A stretch of 64,000 bases of DNA from Epinephelus fuscoguttatus (GCF_011397635.1 NC_064754.1:32592543-32656542), one strand, 5' to 3'. Counted from the stretch's first letter, positions 1 to 42,262 are shown. Numbers and translations: made by a program. Notes: generated by a model from the sequence alone, not told the origin.

Positions 1-497
1 TTACAGACGCACATGAAGATTCAGAGATGCAGACGGGCGGTCCTTCTGGCCATTTGAAACTGAGAAACAGGAGACTGAATTGAAAGTTTTAAGCGTCCCT
101 GTTTTGTTTAGTTGGTTACTGGGGGAGTCCCAGTTTTGGCAGGCAGGTATTCTGGCAATGGGTCAGTTTGGTGTGAAAGTGAGCCTGCTGGGTGGGGTAG
201 ATCTTAAAAAGGCCGTTCTCATTTGAGACCGTACACTTTCATTTTCGACTGTGGGGTCAAAACGTGAATTACGGAGTGAGGGGGAAGCCGCTTGATGCAA
301 AAAGGTTCAATAGTTTAGAACATGAATGGTGAGTTCCTGCAGAAAAAAACCCCAACAAAAAACAAAAACAGTATTTCAGAGTTTCAGTAGTTGCAGGAGC
401 TGAGTGTGGCGTTCAAGTCTCTAGCCTTGACAGCTTATGGACCTGTATTTTGGCCCTTGGTCTGGTTTGTCTCCCTGTACTCCTCCATGGCCCTCTG

Positions 498-29712
<29,215 letters not shown>

Positions 29713-30444
29713 TGTAACCCTGTTTCTTCATAGGGATGGTCCATCAACGGCCACTGGAAAAAACACAGACATGCACTAAGCAGGACTTCTTCATGAAAGA
29801 CAATCTGACATGTCACAGCAGAAAAAGAACGCAGTGAATAGTTGAATGTCTGCTGTAAAGATGGTCTATTGAAGGGGAAAACATGCCAATGTTAATTCAT
29901 GCACGCAAACACCTAGAGAAATTAAAATCTTTTTCCTGGCTTTTCAGCTGCATCCACGGACAGAGGCGCCACCTCACTTGTAAAAACTCGACATCCACAA
30001 ATATCCACTCACACCTCAGGATGCAGCAGAGTTTCTTTGAGGCTGCTGCCCATTGTCTGGCTATTTGAGGCCTTTCTCATTTCCTGTGAACTACAAAATT
30101 ACCTCAGCACAGTTTGTACTCCTATTAAGCAAAATGCTTTACTGCAACTATGGAGATGCATGCACACAAACAAACGCTAAATTGCTCCAAGCTCCTGCAA
30201 ACTAGTAAAGACACAACAGGAAATGCTGTTTAACAAATGAGGGAATACAAAGCTGTTAGCACAAGCCTTTTCCTTGGGGCAGCAGATTTGGAAGTCCCTG
30301 TTTGTATTCTTAACTGTCTGGTCTGTCTGTAACAGTCATACTTAATCTCTCCTTAAAATCGCTTTAACAGAGGACTAGAATCGAGAGAAGGATCAAATTA
30401 TTGCATCCTACTGCTGAGGACACTGGGCCAAGCTTTGTCTCCAT

Positions 30445-30446
<2 letters not shown>

Positions 30447-30494
<48 letters not shown>
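30447..30494. repeat. (CA)n microsatellite
   Basis: About 24 uninterrupted CA units. Confidence 0.97.
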
Positions 30495-30495
<1 letters not shown>

Positions 30496-31539
30496 CAGGC
30501 TATCTAGATAACAGATAAAAAAACGATCCAGATGGTAACCCCTTCCCCTCTTTTTATCCATCCATCCCTCTCCATTCACCGCCCTATGGGATGATCTGCT
30601 TACTGTTCCAATTAATTTGGTACCACTTCTATTGGGGATTTGGACAGATCATTTAAGGCAGCATGCAAAAAAGTGAACTGTTTGTGGGCGTAGTTTTTCT
30701 ATACAGTTTGTTCTTTTTTTAAAAATTTGTGAACATGTCAGTCAATACATTATTAAATGCAAATGATTGCAGTGGTGATGGGAAGGTTTTTTATCAGCTT
30801 ACAACTCTATGTCTCAAAGCAGAATACATACCTGTCCCTTAGAGTAATTAGCTGCTGTATCAATAAAATATTCTAATTCTGCATAGAAGCAGACACTTCT
30901 ACATACTGTAAATCTTTCCCACCCACGTTGCTCCTTTCTACAGTCATATAAGCATGCACATTTACTGGGAGTAGCCCAGTATGACCTGAATTCTTTGATC
31001 ACTGAGCTACTGCACTACTGAAGCAACACTTCCCAAAGTTCATCCAGGCCGGTCACATACCACCTCTCTACCCACATCTGCCAGTTCAGACTGATTCAGC
31101 TGACACAGGCGTATTTGCTGTCGCTGGGACAACAAGCTTCATTCACTGTCTATGGACAAATAAACAGCAATGCTAGCTGCTCGCTGAGGTCCACTGGTTT
31201 CTCACTCCTACTCTGACGACTCCAGCAGAGAGTGAGGCTGGAGGGAAAACAGACTGTCTGAACAACACACTGTGTTTGCTGAGGGCATACAAAGTAGGCT
31301 ACAGCACTAGCATGAAGAAGTCTATAAACAAGCAGGAGTCTCAAGGCTGATTGCCAAAACTTCAAGACCAATTGAGAAAAGACATTACCATAGCTGTAGA
31401 ACAGACAGGCCTCTTGTCCTGTGGTCTAGGTATTCATCTAAAGGATGTTTGAATGCATGCTAATATTGGTGGATGAGGATTTCTTCATGAAGACTGCAAA
31501 TGAAAACTAATAAAGAAACCTTTTTTTTTAATCAGAATA

Positions 31540-32480
31540 TTAGGGATGTCCCAATCCAGCTTTTTCACTTCCGATCTGATACCAATATTACAGCCTTGAG
31601 TTTTGGCCAATACCGATACCGATCCGATCCAAGCACGTATTATACATATTCACTTGTTGTCAGTCATGTCAGAAAAGGTTTGATCAAGCAAAGAACAACT
31701 ACTTAATCAGGTTAGTTAGAATGATCCACAACAGTTGGTATGAGAAACTGACCTGTTTATTGTTAACAGGGTTAAATAAACAAACTTTAAACTTGAACAT
31801 TAACATTAAATAAAAAATATAGCTGGTTTGCTTTGGCTGCTTTGGCCCCTTAATAAATAGAAAATGAATCAATACAAGAAATCTTTAAAATGTCTAACAA
31901 TGAAATTAAAATAGCAGCAAGACTCCACACACTTGTGCTTTGGCCCCCTAATAAATAAAAAAAAGATTAACACCAGAATACATACATACATTTGTTAAAT
32001 ACATTGTAATACATTACAATGCATTTAACAAACAATGCAGCCTTTCCTTTTCAGTTATTTTAGTAGTGTTTTTGTAGTCCATCCATGGCTCCAATTTCAC
32101 TAATTGTGCCCAAAACAGTGCCATCAGTGCTCTTAACTTAAACAGTAAGAGTGTAAACCAAATAAAAATATCACTCTCAAAAAACCAGAGCAGAAAACAA
32201 ATAGTCACTTAACTAAATTGACCGCTACTCTTCCTACCCTCTGTGTATCTGCCATCTGCATGCTGGCCGGGTGGATTAATAGTAAGAGCTGGAGGGGGAT
32301 CACTTGAATGGACTGCTTGAATCGCGGAGCGCTGGGCTGGCCGGAAAACCTGACATGGATTCCCTGAAAAACTGGATCGGAGTTCATGGATCAGCATTTT
32401 TCCATGCAGTCCGATCCGATGCCGATGCCCGTTTTTTGCTAATATCGGCAGCCGACAGAATATGGGGATGGGCTGCAGCT
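31540..32480. mobile_element. hAT-like non-autonomous element ('agggatgtccc' type)
   Basis: The left part is tagggatgtcccaatccagc followed by accgataccgatccgatcc. The right part has ccgatccgatgccgatgccc in the inverse sense. No transposase coding. The right boundary blurs into the next element. Confidence 0.5.
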
Positions 32481-32484
32481 GGCG

Positions 32485-32570
32485 TTGGGTGATATGGAGG
32501 CAGTCAAATATCACAATTTTTGGACCAAATATCTCAATTTCAATATTGGGATGATACTGTAAGACTGACT
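32485..32570. repeat. partial extra copy of the 'gggcgatat' element end
   Basis: gttgggtgatatggag and the following caaatatcac...ccaaatatct repeat, with changes, the first 85 bp of the element at 32571. A truncated tandem copy. Confidence 0.5.
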
Positions 32571-33546
32571 AGAGCTGGGCGATATGAAGAAAACCAAATA
32601 TCATGACATTTTTGACTAAATACCTTAAAATCGATATGGCGATTATATTGCAGGGTTGGCTATTATGCTTTTAACAAGTATTTACACAATGAGATTTTTG
32701 AACTGCCTCAAGCGAGGGAGTTCAAGTATCTTGGGGTCTTGTTCACGAGTGAGGGTAGAATGGAGCGTGAGATGGATCGGCGGGTCGGTGCAGCTTCTGC
32801 AATGATGAGGGCGCTGCTCCAGTCCGTCGTGGTGAAGAGGGAGCTGAGCCAGAAAGCAAAGCTTTCAATTTGCTGGTCCATCTACGTCCCAACCCTCACC
32901 TATGGTCATAAACTCTAGGTAGTGACTGTAAGAATGAGACCGCGGATACAAGCGGTGAAAATGAGTTTCCTCTGTGGGGTGGCTGGGCTCGGCCTTAGAG
33001 ATACGGTGAAGAGCCCGGACATCTGGAGGGAGCTCGGAGTAGAGCCGCTGCTCCTTTACGTGGAAAGGGGTCAGTTGAGGTGGCTCGGGCATCTGATCAG
33101 GATGCCTCCTGGGCACCTCCTGCTGGAGGTGTTCCGGGCACGTCCCAATGGCCCCGGGGCAGACCCAGAACATGCTGGAGGGATTACATATCTCATGTGG
33201 CCTGGGAATGCCTTGGGGTCCCTCAGAAGGAGCTGGAAAGTGTTGCCGGGGAGAAGGATGTCTGGGGTGCTTTGCTTGGCCTGCTGCCACTGCAACCTGG
33301 CCCGGATAAGCGGATGAAAATGGATGGATGGATTTTTGATAAATAATCATCAGTAATGTGAATATAACGACTAAGAGGGTAAAAACAAATAACAGAACAG
33401 CTAGAACGGTCAGGTGACTTTACTGTAATGCAGCCCCTAAAACCAGGAAAGGATAGCATTTACGATATTACAACATCCAAAATTTAACACCAGATCTAGT
33501 GTCATATAATGATATCAACATAATATCGATATATTGCCCAGCCTTA
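32571..33546. mobile_element. 'gctgggcgatat' DNA element split by a LINE insertion
   Basis: Left end agagctgggcgatat and right end atattgcccagccttag are imperfect inverted repeats. The interior is interrupted at 32702-33330 by a LINE fragment. Without it the element would be about 340 bp. Confidence 0.6.
32702..33330 (+). mobile_element. 5'-truncated LINE tail (end of reverse transcriptase ORF)
   Basis: Translating across frame breaks gives REFKYLGVLFTSEGRMERE, DRRVGAASAMMRALL, RELGVEPLLLYVERGQLRWL and GHLIRMPPGHLLLEVFRA, the C-terminal region of a fish non-LTR reverse transcriptase. The copy ends in atggatggatgga. There is an in-frame TAG at about 32917. The GATG/GGAT tail suggests the RTE/Rex3 group, tentatively. 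The possible target duplication gatttttga flanks it (32693-32701 and 33331-33339). Confidence 0.75.
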
Positions 33547-33563
33547 GAAGCAACTTACTTTTA

Positions 33564-33966
33564 GGCATTTAATCGATTAGTCGAATGACAAATGACAAAT
33601 AATCCACTTGAACTGAGTCAGCTATGGTTTCAGTTATTTTAAAAGCACAAATATCCAAACATTATCTGGCTTCAGCTTCTTCAATAGTCTTCAAATTAGC
33701 TGATAATGACGTTGCAGCATGCCAACTGTTTAGTCTATTAAAGACTTTTCAAAAATGTACATCACAACTTCCAAGAATATTTAAAGGTATTGTTTTGTTA
33801 GACCACAAAAAAAAAACAAAAACAAAGAAAAGCAGCGAACATCTCATCCTGACAGTGTTTGGTGTTTTTTTTCACTATTTCTACAACGATTCATCAATAA
33901 TCAAAAGAACTGTCAATTATTTTTTCTGTCAATCGAGTAATCTATTAATCGACTAATCATTTAGCT
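33564..33966. mobile_element. MITE with 'taatcgattagtcga' ends
   Basis: Left ggcatttaatcgattagtcg and right attaatcgactaatcattt are inverted. The interior is AT-rich and non-coding. Confidence 0.55.
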
Positions 33967-35089
33967 CTGATCTGACATTTGGTTATTAATAATAATGACT
34001 GTTTTGTTTTGACTGCTCAAGTTTGCAGAGCATATGTGCCAATGATACCCGCAATGTCCCAACATTGTTTGCCTACATGTGAAGCAAGAACACAGGCTGG
34101 CACCAGCTGCATCTTTCGTCTGATGTATTTCCTGCTTAATCTATCACACCAGTGGCTGGAAGAGGGTGGCTGAACTGCTGCATGGATGAAATTCAATCAG
34201 TGAAAGGTTGAGGATGCGGTGTCGTGTTACATGAAGTCATAAACAAACCACAGAACAGGATGCTGCCGTGAGGGACACACAGTATCAAGGCCATGATCTC
34301 TCCAAAGAGAATCTTCAGCATTAATAATTCTGGATTCAGCACCTTTTTTGAACATTAAAAGATGTGTATATTATAATTACACCATGTGTCCTAATCCTCC
34401 AGATATTTATAGGCTATTTATTCTTATGTAATAACAAGGCTTTAATTTCAACAGAATTGTGAATGACATTTTTAAGTGATCTCGTAATGCTGCTTGCAAA
34501 AAAAATGAAATATGTGGGAAATGTGGGAAGGAGTGGAATATCAACACCTGCCAAATGTCAGCAAATTTTGGCTGCAGTTAGAAACTTCATTTATTTTTCT
34601 TTGGTAGCCAGCCATAACATGCAAATCCTTTGCTATTCTGAAAACTGCCTGTTCAAAAACGAAACCTAGCTTGTGGATTCTGGGATGGTACTGTCCTCTG
34701 TAGTGCTGTAAGACATTTCTTGCGCTGTCTCCTGTGCAGCAGCCTCTGTAACAAATCTTTTGTCATTCCAAGTTGAAACTTGTTGCTACACATCACACTT
34801 TGCTTCACATTGTGTCTTCACAGCATCGTGTGTGGCAATAACACTGTAAGAAAAGCACAGGCCTGCTCTCCTCTACTGATGAGACCGTAGGCAACCTCTA
34901 GCCTCCTAGCAGTGCCTCCCTCCACGCAGGCCTATTCCCATTGTTCCTACGAACAATGAGGCTAGTGTTGACTCTACTGTCCAGGGGCAGACCTGAGCTG
35001 ACTACTAACACAACCATGTCTGTTTTCACCTAACACAATACACCCTCTGGGCCATGAGATTCAGAATGACAATGCATGTAGGATGATGT

Positions 35090-35420
35090 GTTTGAACCAA
35101 GGGTGTAGGTTTAGTTTCAACACTGGGGGGCAAATGTATGACATAGGGGGTCCTCCGCTGGAAAATTTTGAGCGCCAAACACTTAACTTCCTGCATTGTG
35201 AGGAACTTTTATGCACCAATCTGTGTCTTTTCTGCACTGAGTTATGATTTTGTCAGGGGCTAGGGGTGGGATTCACCAGAGGTCCCCCAATACGATGCTA
35301 TCATGCTACAATACCATTGTAATTTTAAATGTTTTGTGATATGCTGAGTATTTTGATGACATATATTGCACTATACTACAAAGCAGTACCTTTTTTCAAC
35401 TGCAAATAAAGGAAAAAACT
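35090..35420. repeat. probable repeat remnants
   Basis: The stretches gggtgtaggtttagtttcaa and gggtgggattcaccagaggt look like ends of common fish repeats. Boundaries are unclear and there is no coding sequence. Confidence 0.3.
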
Positions 35421-36677
35421 TTGTCAAAATCTGTTTTTATCTACCGAGGTAAAGTTTTCAGTCTGTTCATCTCATTACAAGCGCTTTTATTGCAGCAACA
35501 TGTATCTATTGGAGTGAAAAAGCAATTTATGTTATTATTGTAGTAGGCTACAAAATATCAAAATATACTATTCTGTTTTTCCCCCATTCTCTATAATCAA
35601 CACATGGTTGAAACACATACAACATGACGTAACATACATTTAGAAGATATATATCTGGAAAATATCTGATGCATGGTTAAAAAAAGACAGCTGCCTCTGG
35701 TTTAATATTGCACTGTCAACACAAACTTGCTGCTCTGTCACCTTTGACCCTGGAAGTCAAGCCAAACTGCTAAATTCCACTTCACACTATACCTTTATAG
35801 AAACATGTCTAAAAGTTAAACAAATGGGCGCTAACAAGTAAACACAACATAAATCCTATTGCCAATGGCAGCAAAGCACTGACCAAGGTGAACACAGAGG
35901 TCGACATCAGCTCAGATTTCCCTCCAGCCAAAATAGTTTTGCACAATTTGCACCCACAGAGGGGTTGCCTTACTGAACCCTCGTAGATCTCTTGGCATGA
36001 CTGACCGGCTGTGTTGTAAACACGTCGAGGAGACGGGGGTCTGCTTAACAGAATACTGAAAAGTTTTCTTCCTCAGGCTCGTAGGAAATGGAGCTAGTGC
36101 ACAGACAGTGGCTGTTTTGACGCAGTGGTGTACCGTTAGCTCAGCTAGCTAACACTCACAACAAGCCGATAAGGAGTGAGTGGAATCAGTGATTTCCACT
36201 TGGTGAAACATTTAACATTTAGTGTATATTATTATCAGTCTGGGGTTATATTCGTGGAGGTGAAAACAGCAGTATCATACATCTTCCCACCATCCAGGAC
36301 AGAGGGCACCTGGCTGACTATCACATGCATAACGTAATCCCTGCTGGATAACGGTAGCTAACTTAGCTTCCTATGCTACTGATGGCGGTTTGCTGTGCTC
36401 ATCATCGCTGACGTGGGAATAAAACAAACCATCATTGATGCTGAAACGAAAATGTTTTCTGATGCGTTTGTGTTTTGCCTATTTGACCTCCACAGCACAT
36501 ATCTAACTGAGCTCCACCGGTATTGACACAGTTGAATGGATGGCCTCTGTTTTTCCCACTGGTTACTGACCAACGTTAAATGAAAACTCTCGGTAAATCA
36601 CAGACCGAGAGCTGAACCCTATCACACATGAAACCGTGTCGGTAAATTAGACATAGGTGGATGAATAAGGCATTTAC

Positions 36678-36760
36678 CTGAGCTGATGGACTCCCGTCAA
36701 TCGTCACTGACTGTCAAATAACATACAACGGAAATCATCTCTGATGAAGCCCCTCCCAGT
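36678..36760 (-). promoter_or_regulatory. pnpla6: probable 5' UTR exon and promoter of pnpla6
   Basis: A good donor (CTCAG|gtaaat) ends a putative exon at 36678 on the minus strand. The sequence upstream (about 36740-36960) is less repetitive and holds several CCAAT or ATTGG boxes. It lies 7 kb upstream of the start-codon exon, with no other gene between. The high end of the exon is a guess and the link to pnpla6 is inferred. Confidence 0.35.
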
Positions 36761-36989
36761 TGTCCCTCCTCTTTTACTTCCCCCGGAACTTTAGCCAATC
36801 AACAACAGAGACTCTGTAACGACGGACCAATGAAAATGCAAAGCAGGTGCGAATAGTCCATATCCCGCCCATATATATGTAAATAAATAACCGGTGCCCA
36901 ATCACTATTGAGGAGCACAACCAGTCTGTTCATGATTGGATAATACCAGGATGATTGACGTGTGACTGTAGATAAACTGTAGAGCATTT

Positions 36990-37440
36990 CTGTAGGATTT
37001 CAAAATGGGACACTGACATGTATTTGATTTAAAATAAAATTTCCAAAACCGCTCTTACATGTATATCTAACATTGGTGCACATATTTTATATATCTGTTC
37101 TTCATTTTTGTATTATGTTTATATTGTGTTGTGCATTGTAGCATAATGCACAAAATTTTTATATTTCTAGATTTTACATACAAGTCTTACACATAGTGAC
37201 GCAGCAAAAGGCACATATTTTCTTTTACACACTTTTACTCTGTCAGCATATTTCACATTATATATTTCTAAATATTTAAATACTGGCATGAAAACTGAAG
37301 CATAGTGCACATATTTTACTTATTTTACACTTATTTTTGCTCTATTCCTGTAATTCTCTATTCCTAACATCAAAACGACTGTAGTGAATCACAATTCCCC
37401 CCGGGCATCCATTAAGTATCTCTGATTCTGAATGTATTGT
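36990..37440 (+). repeat. LINE 3' tail-like repeat
   Basis: AT-rich stretch ending cacaattccccccgggcatc then aagtatctctgattctgaa, which resembles the 3' end shared by many fish LINE copies. It lies between the pnpla6 promoter region and the end of atp5pd. Confidence 0.4.
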
Positions 37441-37900
37441 ATGTTAATATGTAGTTACAGCTTTATTACTGATTATAGTGAATAGAGTGATTAGGTTAAG
37501 GCCATTGGACAAGATATCTGTACTTCAAACACAATGCTAATTGAATCAGGAAACATCTCTGACATCACTACGATTGATTTAATGCCCATAGAAGCACATA
37601 CATCTCATTAACCCATACCTATTATCTCACAGTGGTCACAGATATCAATCAAAAAGGAGAACAGATTATTGATAACAATGTAATGCATGTCAAAATAATA
37701 GAAAATGGTTTTTAACCCATTAGTTTACCTGTCAAAGCATACTTAAAGCAACATCGCCCCCTCATGGGCTCTACCTACAATATCATAGGCTGCCTTTTTG
37801 TATTTGGTGCATTTTTGAAAACAACTCAGTTAAACACTTGAAAAGAAAGCGTGTACCAAATAATGAGGTCATTAAATAGTTCTCTTTGACATACATAAAC

Positions 37901-37906
37901 TTTATT
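37901..37906 (-). terminator. atp5pd: polyA signal of atp5pd
   Basis: AATAAA on the minus strand, 26 bp past the stop codon, giving a very short 3' UTR, as expected for this gene. Confidence 0.75.
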
Positions 37907-37931
37907 GTGAGTTGAGTGTCCAGTGACAGGA

Positions 37932-38063
37932 TTACAAATCTGCAATGGGCTTGTGGGGCCACCAGGGATATTTAGCCTTGTCCAACTTGGTCTCAGGGAA
38001 GGCTTCGTTGAGATCTTCGATGGTCATCTGGTCGAAGGGGATCATGCTCTTCAGCTGTTCCAG
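37932..38063 (-). CDS. atp5pd: atp5pd last coding exon
   Basis: LEQLKSMIPFDQMTIEDLNE through YPWWPHKPIADL and TAA at 37934-37932. Confidence 0.96.
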   Translation of the reverse strand: MEQLKSMIPFDQMTIEDLNEAFPETKLDKAKYPWWPHKPIADL

Positions 38064-40875
38064 CTGTGAAAAAATATGAAAGAAGGGAAAAAGAAGCAGA
38101 AAAAAAACAGTGAGGTTATAAATACAGGTTTGCTACAGAAGTCCATGAGGTGTTTTAGCAACAAATGCAACTACTGTCTCACCCTTTGCTCATACTCAGA
38201 GACGCGGGCCTTAGATTCTTCAATGTAGGCTAATGCATTTTTACTCTGTTGGGGAAAAAGTGAAACAATTACAATTGACAATGCAAAATGACAACACAAA
38301 TCATATCACAGTTCCTATTAATTTCAATTAATTTCAGTTGTGGTTTCTGTCTCCCTTTGCTTCACTTTGCAAAGTCTGTGTTAGTGTTGGGTGATTTTTA
38401 TGATTGCTGTACTGATGTTTAACTATTTGTGCATATTCAGTTTCTCTCAGTAGTTACAAAAATATACATATAACTGCCAGTTTTGGTTTAACTGTATCAG
38501 TTTTCTAATTAAAATTGAAATTTTAAAACAGTACAGCAAAGGTGTAATTCAGGCAGTAGATGGGTCTGTTTTATATCATCACTCACAGCTTCAGCTTCCT
38601 GGGCATTGATGACGCTTGTCTGTGTGTCAGTAGGCTCAGGGATCTGCAGGGCTTTGAACTGGAAGAGGAACAGTTATCATTTACCACTGTGATGCAAACC
38701 AACAAATGCTAAACAAACTAATGAAATTAAGACTAAATGCAGCAGTGTATAGAATTTAGTGGCATCCAGTGGCGAGGACTGCAGACTGCAACCAGCTGAA
38801 ACTTCTGCCATGTGCCAAGTGTGAACTCCCGGTTAGGATGCCTTCAGTGTTCACTGTTCAGGTTTTTACCAGGAGCCAAATTATCTGCAAAGTAGAGCTC
38901 TGATTCTCTGCCCGAACCCGAATGGGCCCATCTGGGTCAGGCTGTAATTTCTCATTACTGCCCCCGGGCTTGAATTGGCTTGGGTTCTCAAAAATTTCCG
39001 AAACTCCAAAACTAACAGACTCGGTGAGTTACATCAGTAGAAATACTGAATAAAGCAGTTTCGAGTGATAAACACAATCCCTTTTCTAATGCTGTTCGGC
39101 ACATTGTGAAGGGGCTGCTGACTATGGTGGCTAAATGGCCCTATCTAAAGCCAGTGTTTGGTTTGTCCAATCTGAGCTACTGTAGAAACATGGCAGTGTA
39201 ACATGGCACACACCATGGACAAGGAGCGACTCTTGATGTAGCTATAAAGGTCTCATTATAAGGTAATGACAACATAGCGATTAACTAATTTCGGGTGATT
39301 ATATACTAAAGAAAACATTCCTTTTGTATTATATCCATTTCTGTTCATTTATCCCCATAAATCCTTCACACTGGACCTTTAAGCTGCACAACCACCAGCT
39401 TAAGTGATTATTTTTACAGAGATGGACCATAAGGGAATTTAAGCTGTTGCATGCCTACAACTATTATTCACCAGCACTGTAACCCTCAAAGCTGTTTAAA
39501 CAGTAACTCACCTTCTTCTCAAAGTCATCAACCATCCCAGCTTTAGCCACTGCAGTCTTGTAGTAACTCCAGTCAATGGCTGCAGGAGTCTCTGGCAGGG
39601 CAGAGAGTCTGGAAGAAAAAGAACAGACAGATGAAAATGAAGGTGAGTACAGGGAGCAAACTAAAAAATGACATCAAATAATTAAACCAGTGCAAAAAGC
39701 TAATGAGTGAGCAAAAGTGATCACGAGTTGATAAAAATAATTCGGTGGACTACAAAAAGCAACAAAGAGGGAAATTATACCCATTTCCAAAGTTCCTACA
39801 TTTTATTCTTATGCTCTAAAACAGTCAAACAATATTTTTTTTGTGAATATGAACAACACTCTTTCAAATCCAAAAACTAGAGTGCCAAAAGTCAAACTAC
39901 TGATGTCATAGAGTAGAAAGTGTGGAGCTGCTCCAAAGACAATGAATGGTGAAAGATGCTCTATATGACAGTCAGAGCACCCTGGGAAATATCCAGAGTA
40001 TATGGCTACTTTATATCTAATGGCATCACAAGTTCAAAACTTGCTTCTCTGGTTTCTAGCTTTGACAGAGAGTAGGTCATGCTCACAAATACTGATTGAA
40101 CCTTCCGAGGCCATGGTAAAGACATACTAGAATTCTGAACTTAGCTGCTGTTTCTGTTTAATAGAGTGAGAAGAACCAATACTGTGGGAAGATGGCAGTT
40201 CTTCCAGGAGACCAATTAATAACCACAAATCCAACTTACTGGTGAGGACCTGATAAGATGTACGAAAGAAGCAAAACATAAATAAAATGACAGGTTCACT
40301 AATTTAACAGCTTTGTGTGCAGCTTCAATTTCTTCCTCTCAAACATCTCATAATGGGTACAGGTACTTCTGTAGGTTGAGCACTTCATTAGTTTGACCAA
40401 GCTATTTCTTTTAGTTTTCAAGCAAACTGCCAAAAATGAAATACTGAATTAAGCCCTGGTGTGCGAATACAAAGGAAGACCATCAACACGGGAGGAACTG
40501 TATAAAAACAGATTCTAGTGTGCAGATGGTCTTTTATTTATTAACACATGAACGTCCCTCCAGCACCGTGCAAAACTTCTCAGCCAGGTGGACACTTTTA
40601 TTTTATGTGTCACTCTCTCACTGCATGAAAGGTAGGATTACAGCATTTACATGCAAATCAGCAATAAAATACATCTCTCACAGTGCATAACCCAAAAATA
40701 ATGTGACTGACTGAGCATGACTTTCTAAAGCCTGTTGTCTGTGTAAAACTAACTTGGCAGCGATAGCATCACTGCGAGTCTTCAGTGCATTGAACATGCT
40801 CCTCTGGTTGGGTGGGACCCGCTCGGCAAACGCCAGCCAGTCAATGGCCTTCAGGGCTACACGGCGGCCTGCCAT
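37932..40875 (-). CDS. atp5pd: atp5pd: mitochondrial ATP synthase peripheral stalk subunit d (5 coding exons)
   Basis: Subunit d is part of the stator stalk that holds F1 still against the rotor at the mitochondrial inner membrane. Coding exons: 40754-40875, 39512-39608, 38587-38658, 38183-38245 and 37932-38063. They total 486 nt, i.e. 161 residues plus stop, the same length as the mammalian protein. The start is MAGRRVALKAIDWLAFAE. Conserved parts include AIDWSYYKTAVAKAG, MVDDFEKK, MIPFDQMTIEDLNEAFPETK and YPWWPHKP near the end. All splice phases agree. The first intron's donor is gttagt. An AATAAA signal follows the stop. No separate targeting peptide is obvious, as is usual for this subunit. 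Confidence 0.96.
38183..38245 (-). CDS. atp5pd: atp5pd coding exon 4
   Basis: SKNALAYIEESKARVSEYEQ then R; 21 residues, phase 0-0, part of the long helix of subunit d. Confidence 0.93.
38587..38658 (-). CDS. atp5pd: atp5pd coding exon 3
   Basis: FKALQIPEPTDTQTSVINAQ then EAEA; 24 residues, phase 0-0. Confidence 0.93.
38735..39383. mobile_element. 'aaaggtccagtgtg' element, copy 2 (inverted relative to 8429-9145)
   Basis: The right end reads tccttcacactggaccttta, the inverse of copy 1's left end; the left end is gcagtgtatagaatttagtg. In the atp5pd intron between coding exons 2 and 3. Confidence 0.65.
39512..39608 (-). CDS. atp5pd: atp5pd coding exon 2
   Basis: Residues 41-73: LSALPETPAAIDWSYYKTAV then AKAGMVDDFEKK. 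97 nt, ends in phase 0. Confidence 0.95.
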
Positions 40876-40884
40876 TCTGCCGGT
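40754..40884 (-). CDS. atp5pd: atp5pd exon with start codon (coding 40754-40875)
   Basis: ATG at 40875-40873. Residues 1-40, starting MAGRRVALKAIDW; the last codon is split (AA|A) with the next exon. The acceptor (tttcag) at 40885 puts only nine 5' UTR bases in this exon. Confidence 0.95.
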
Positions 40885-41101
40885 CTGAAAGGTAAAGGAA
40901 TCTCGTTTAGGCCAACCAAACCTCAACAAAAACATCAAAATAATCCAGGACACATGCAGCTGAGAGAAAATGTTAATGTCCAGTTTATGCTGAAGCTATT
41001 TGAGAGTTTGACATAAAACTGAACTCAAGGTTCACTTACATGTTTTTGGAGTTAGCGTGAGTTTTGTGAACTAGGCTTAACTTTTGCTCGTGTTTTAGAA
41101 A

Positions 41102-41123
41102 GTTTTTTTTTTTTTTTTTTTTT
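41102..41123. repeat. poly(T) tract
   Basis: About 22 consecutive T in the first atp5pd intron. Confidence 0.9.
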
Positions 41124-42217
41124 AAGTGATTTTGGATGATGCATTGTTGAATTGAGTTGCGAGATACCAATATCTTGTTGTACCATTTATATCAGTGAGG
41201 GTAGAGTAAAAATTAAAAACACATTTCAGTTCAATGCAATACAAAAAGTACAAATAAAGCTTCCAATAGGACCACAAGGTGAACCAACACCTCTCTAAAG
41301 TCCCTTTCAACAAAGGTTAAGCAGTTTAACCTTCATGAAGGTGGGATTTACTGTATGGTCGTGTATTTGACTGCATTAGTTTAAATAAGGTTACCCTAAT
41401 TAACTGTATACTGAGTGTGTGTGGTCAGGTTATGTGGCACAATTTTCTTTAGCATTACAATTACTTTATTTCTGTGCGTGTAATGCACGTGTGGCAAGTG
41501 TAATACTAGAAGTATACAGCGGTATTATAGCATGCTATTTATATTATGTGGAGATATATGAGGAAAAAGATTTCCATGCTGCTGACACAAAGGTTATGTA
41601 ATGGATTAACAAGTAAAGCATATTTGTAGCCTAGCCAGATAAAAACATGTTCACCTTTAGTTAAATGTTCATACTGCGACATTATGTCATAATGCAGTCA
41701 CTCAATTTAGTGTGGCAAGTTCACTTTTAACGACCGACTGCAGCCTCTAGCTATGTCTCAAGATGAAACACTTAAGTTTGTGTTATATCGCACAGACAGG
41801 TGATGTTAGAAATTAAGTTTTAGTGCCCTCGGCCTATAGTAAATAACGTCACCAATAAATATCGTACGCATGACTGCAGGTGCTACATGGTAAAAACATG
41901 TTTTTAATAACTAAAGGAGAAGGTAAGACGGCAATAATACGTTTTTGACAAGAGGCAATCAATGACACCGGGCCCTTGACATTTTGTCCAAGACCGCTGC
42001 AAAGCTAGCTAACGAGAGCTAGCTGTGTTAGCTTGATAGCCAAGGTCAGAGAAGTCTCTCCGTATCGCCAAGGTGTTCACGAAAACACCAGATGAACGTT
42101 AAGTTTGCTATTTAATATCGTGCACACCGGTAAATGTATAAGCTGCACAGATAATTATTCTAACAGGTTTTCAATAGATGTTTTTCATTCAGCAAACCGG
42201 CCCGCTAACGTACTCAC

Positions 42218-42262
42218 CTCGCTGTACAAAGTGTAATCCGGGACAGAGTGGAACACCGGAAG
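42218..42262 (-). promoter_or_regulatory. atp5pd: atp5pd 5' UTR exon and promoter with ETS site
   Basis: A minus-strand segment ends in GCGAG|gtgagt at 42218, a strong donor for a non-coding first exon. At about 42253-42262 the plus strand reads accggaagtc, an ETS/GABP (NRF-2) site typical of nuclear genes for mitochondrial proteins. The region is GC-rich with no TATA box. The transcription start is not precisely set. Confidence 0.65.

Noticed and set aside
32922..33346. Two plus-strand frames as host genes
   Set aside because: Both are pieces of a LINE reverse transcriptase tail with stops and frame breaks.
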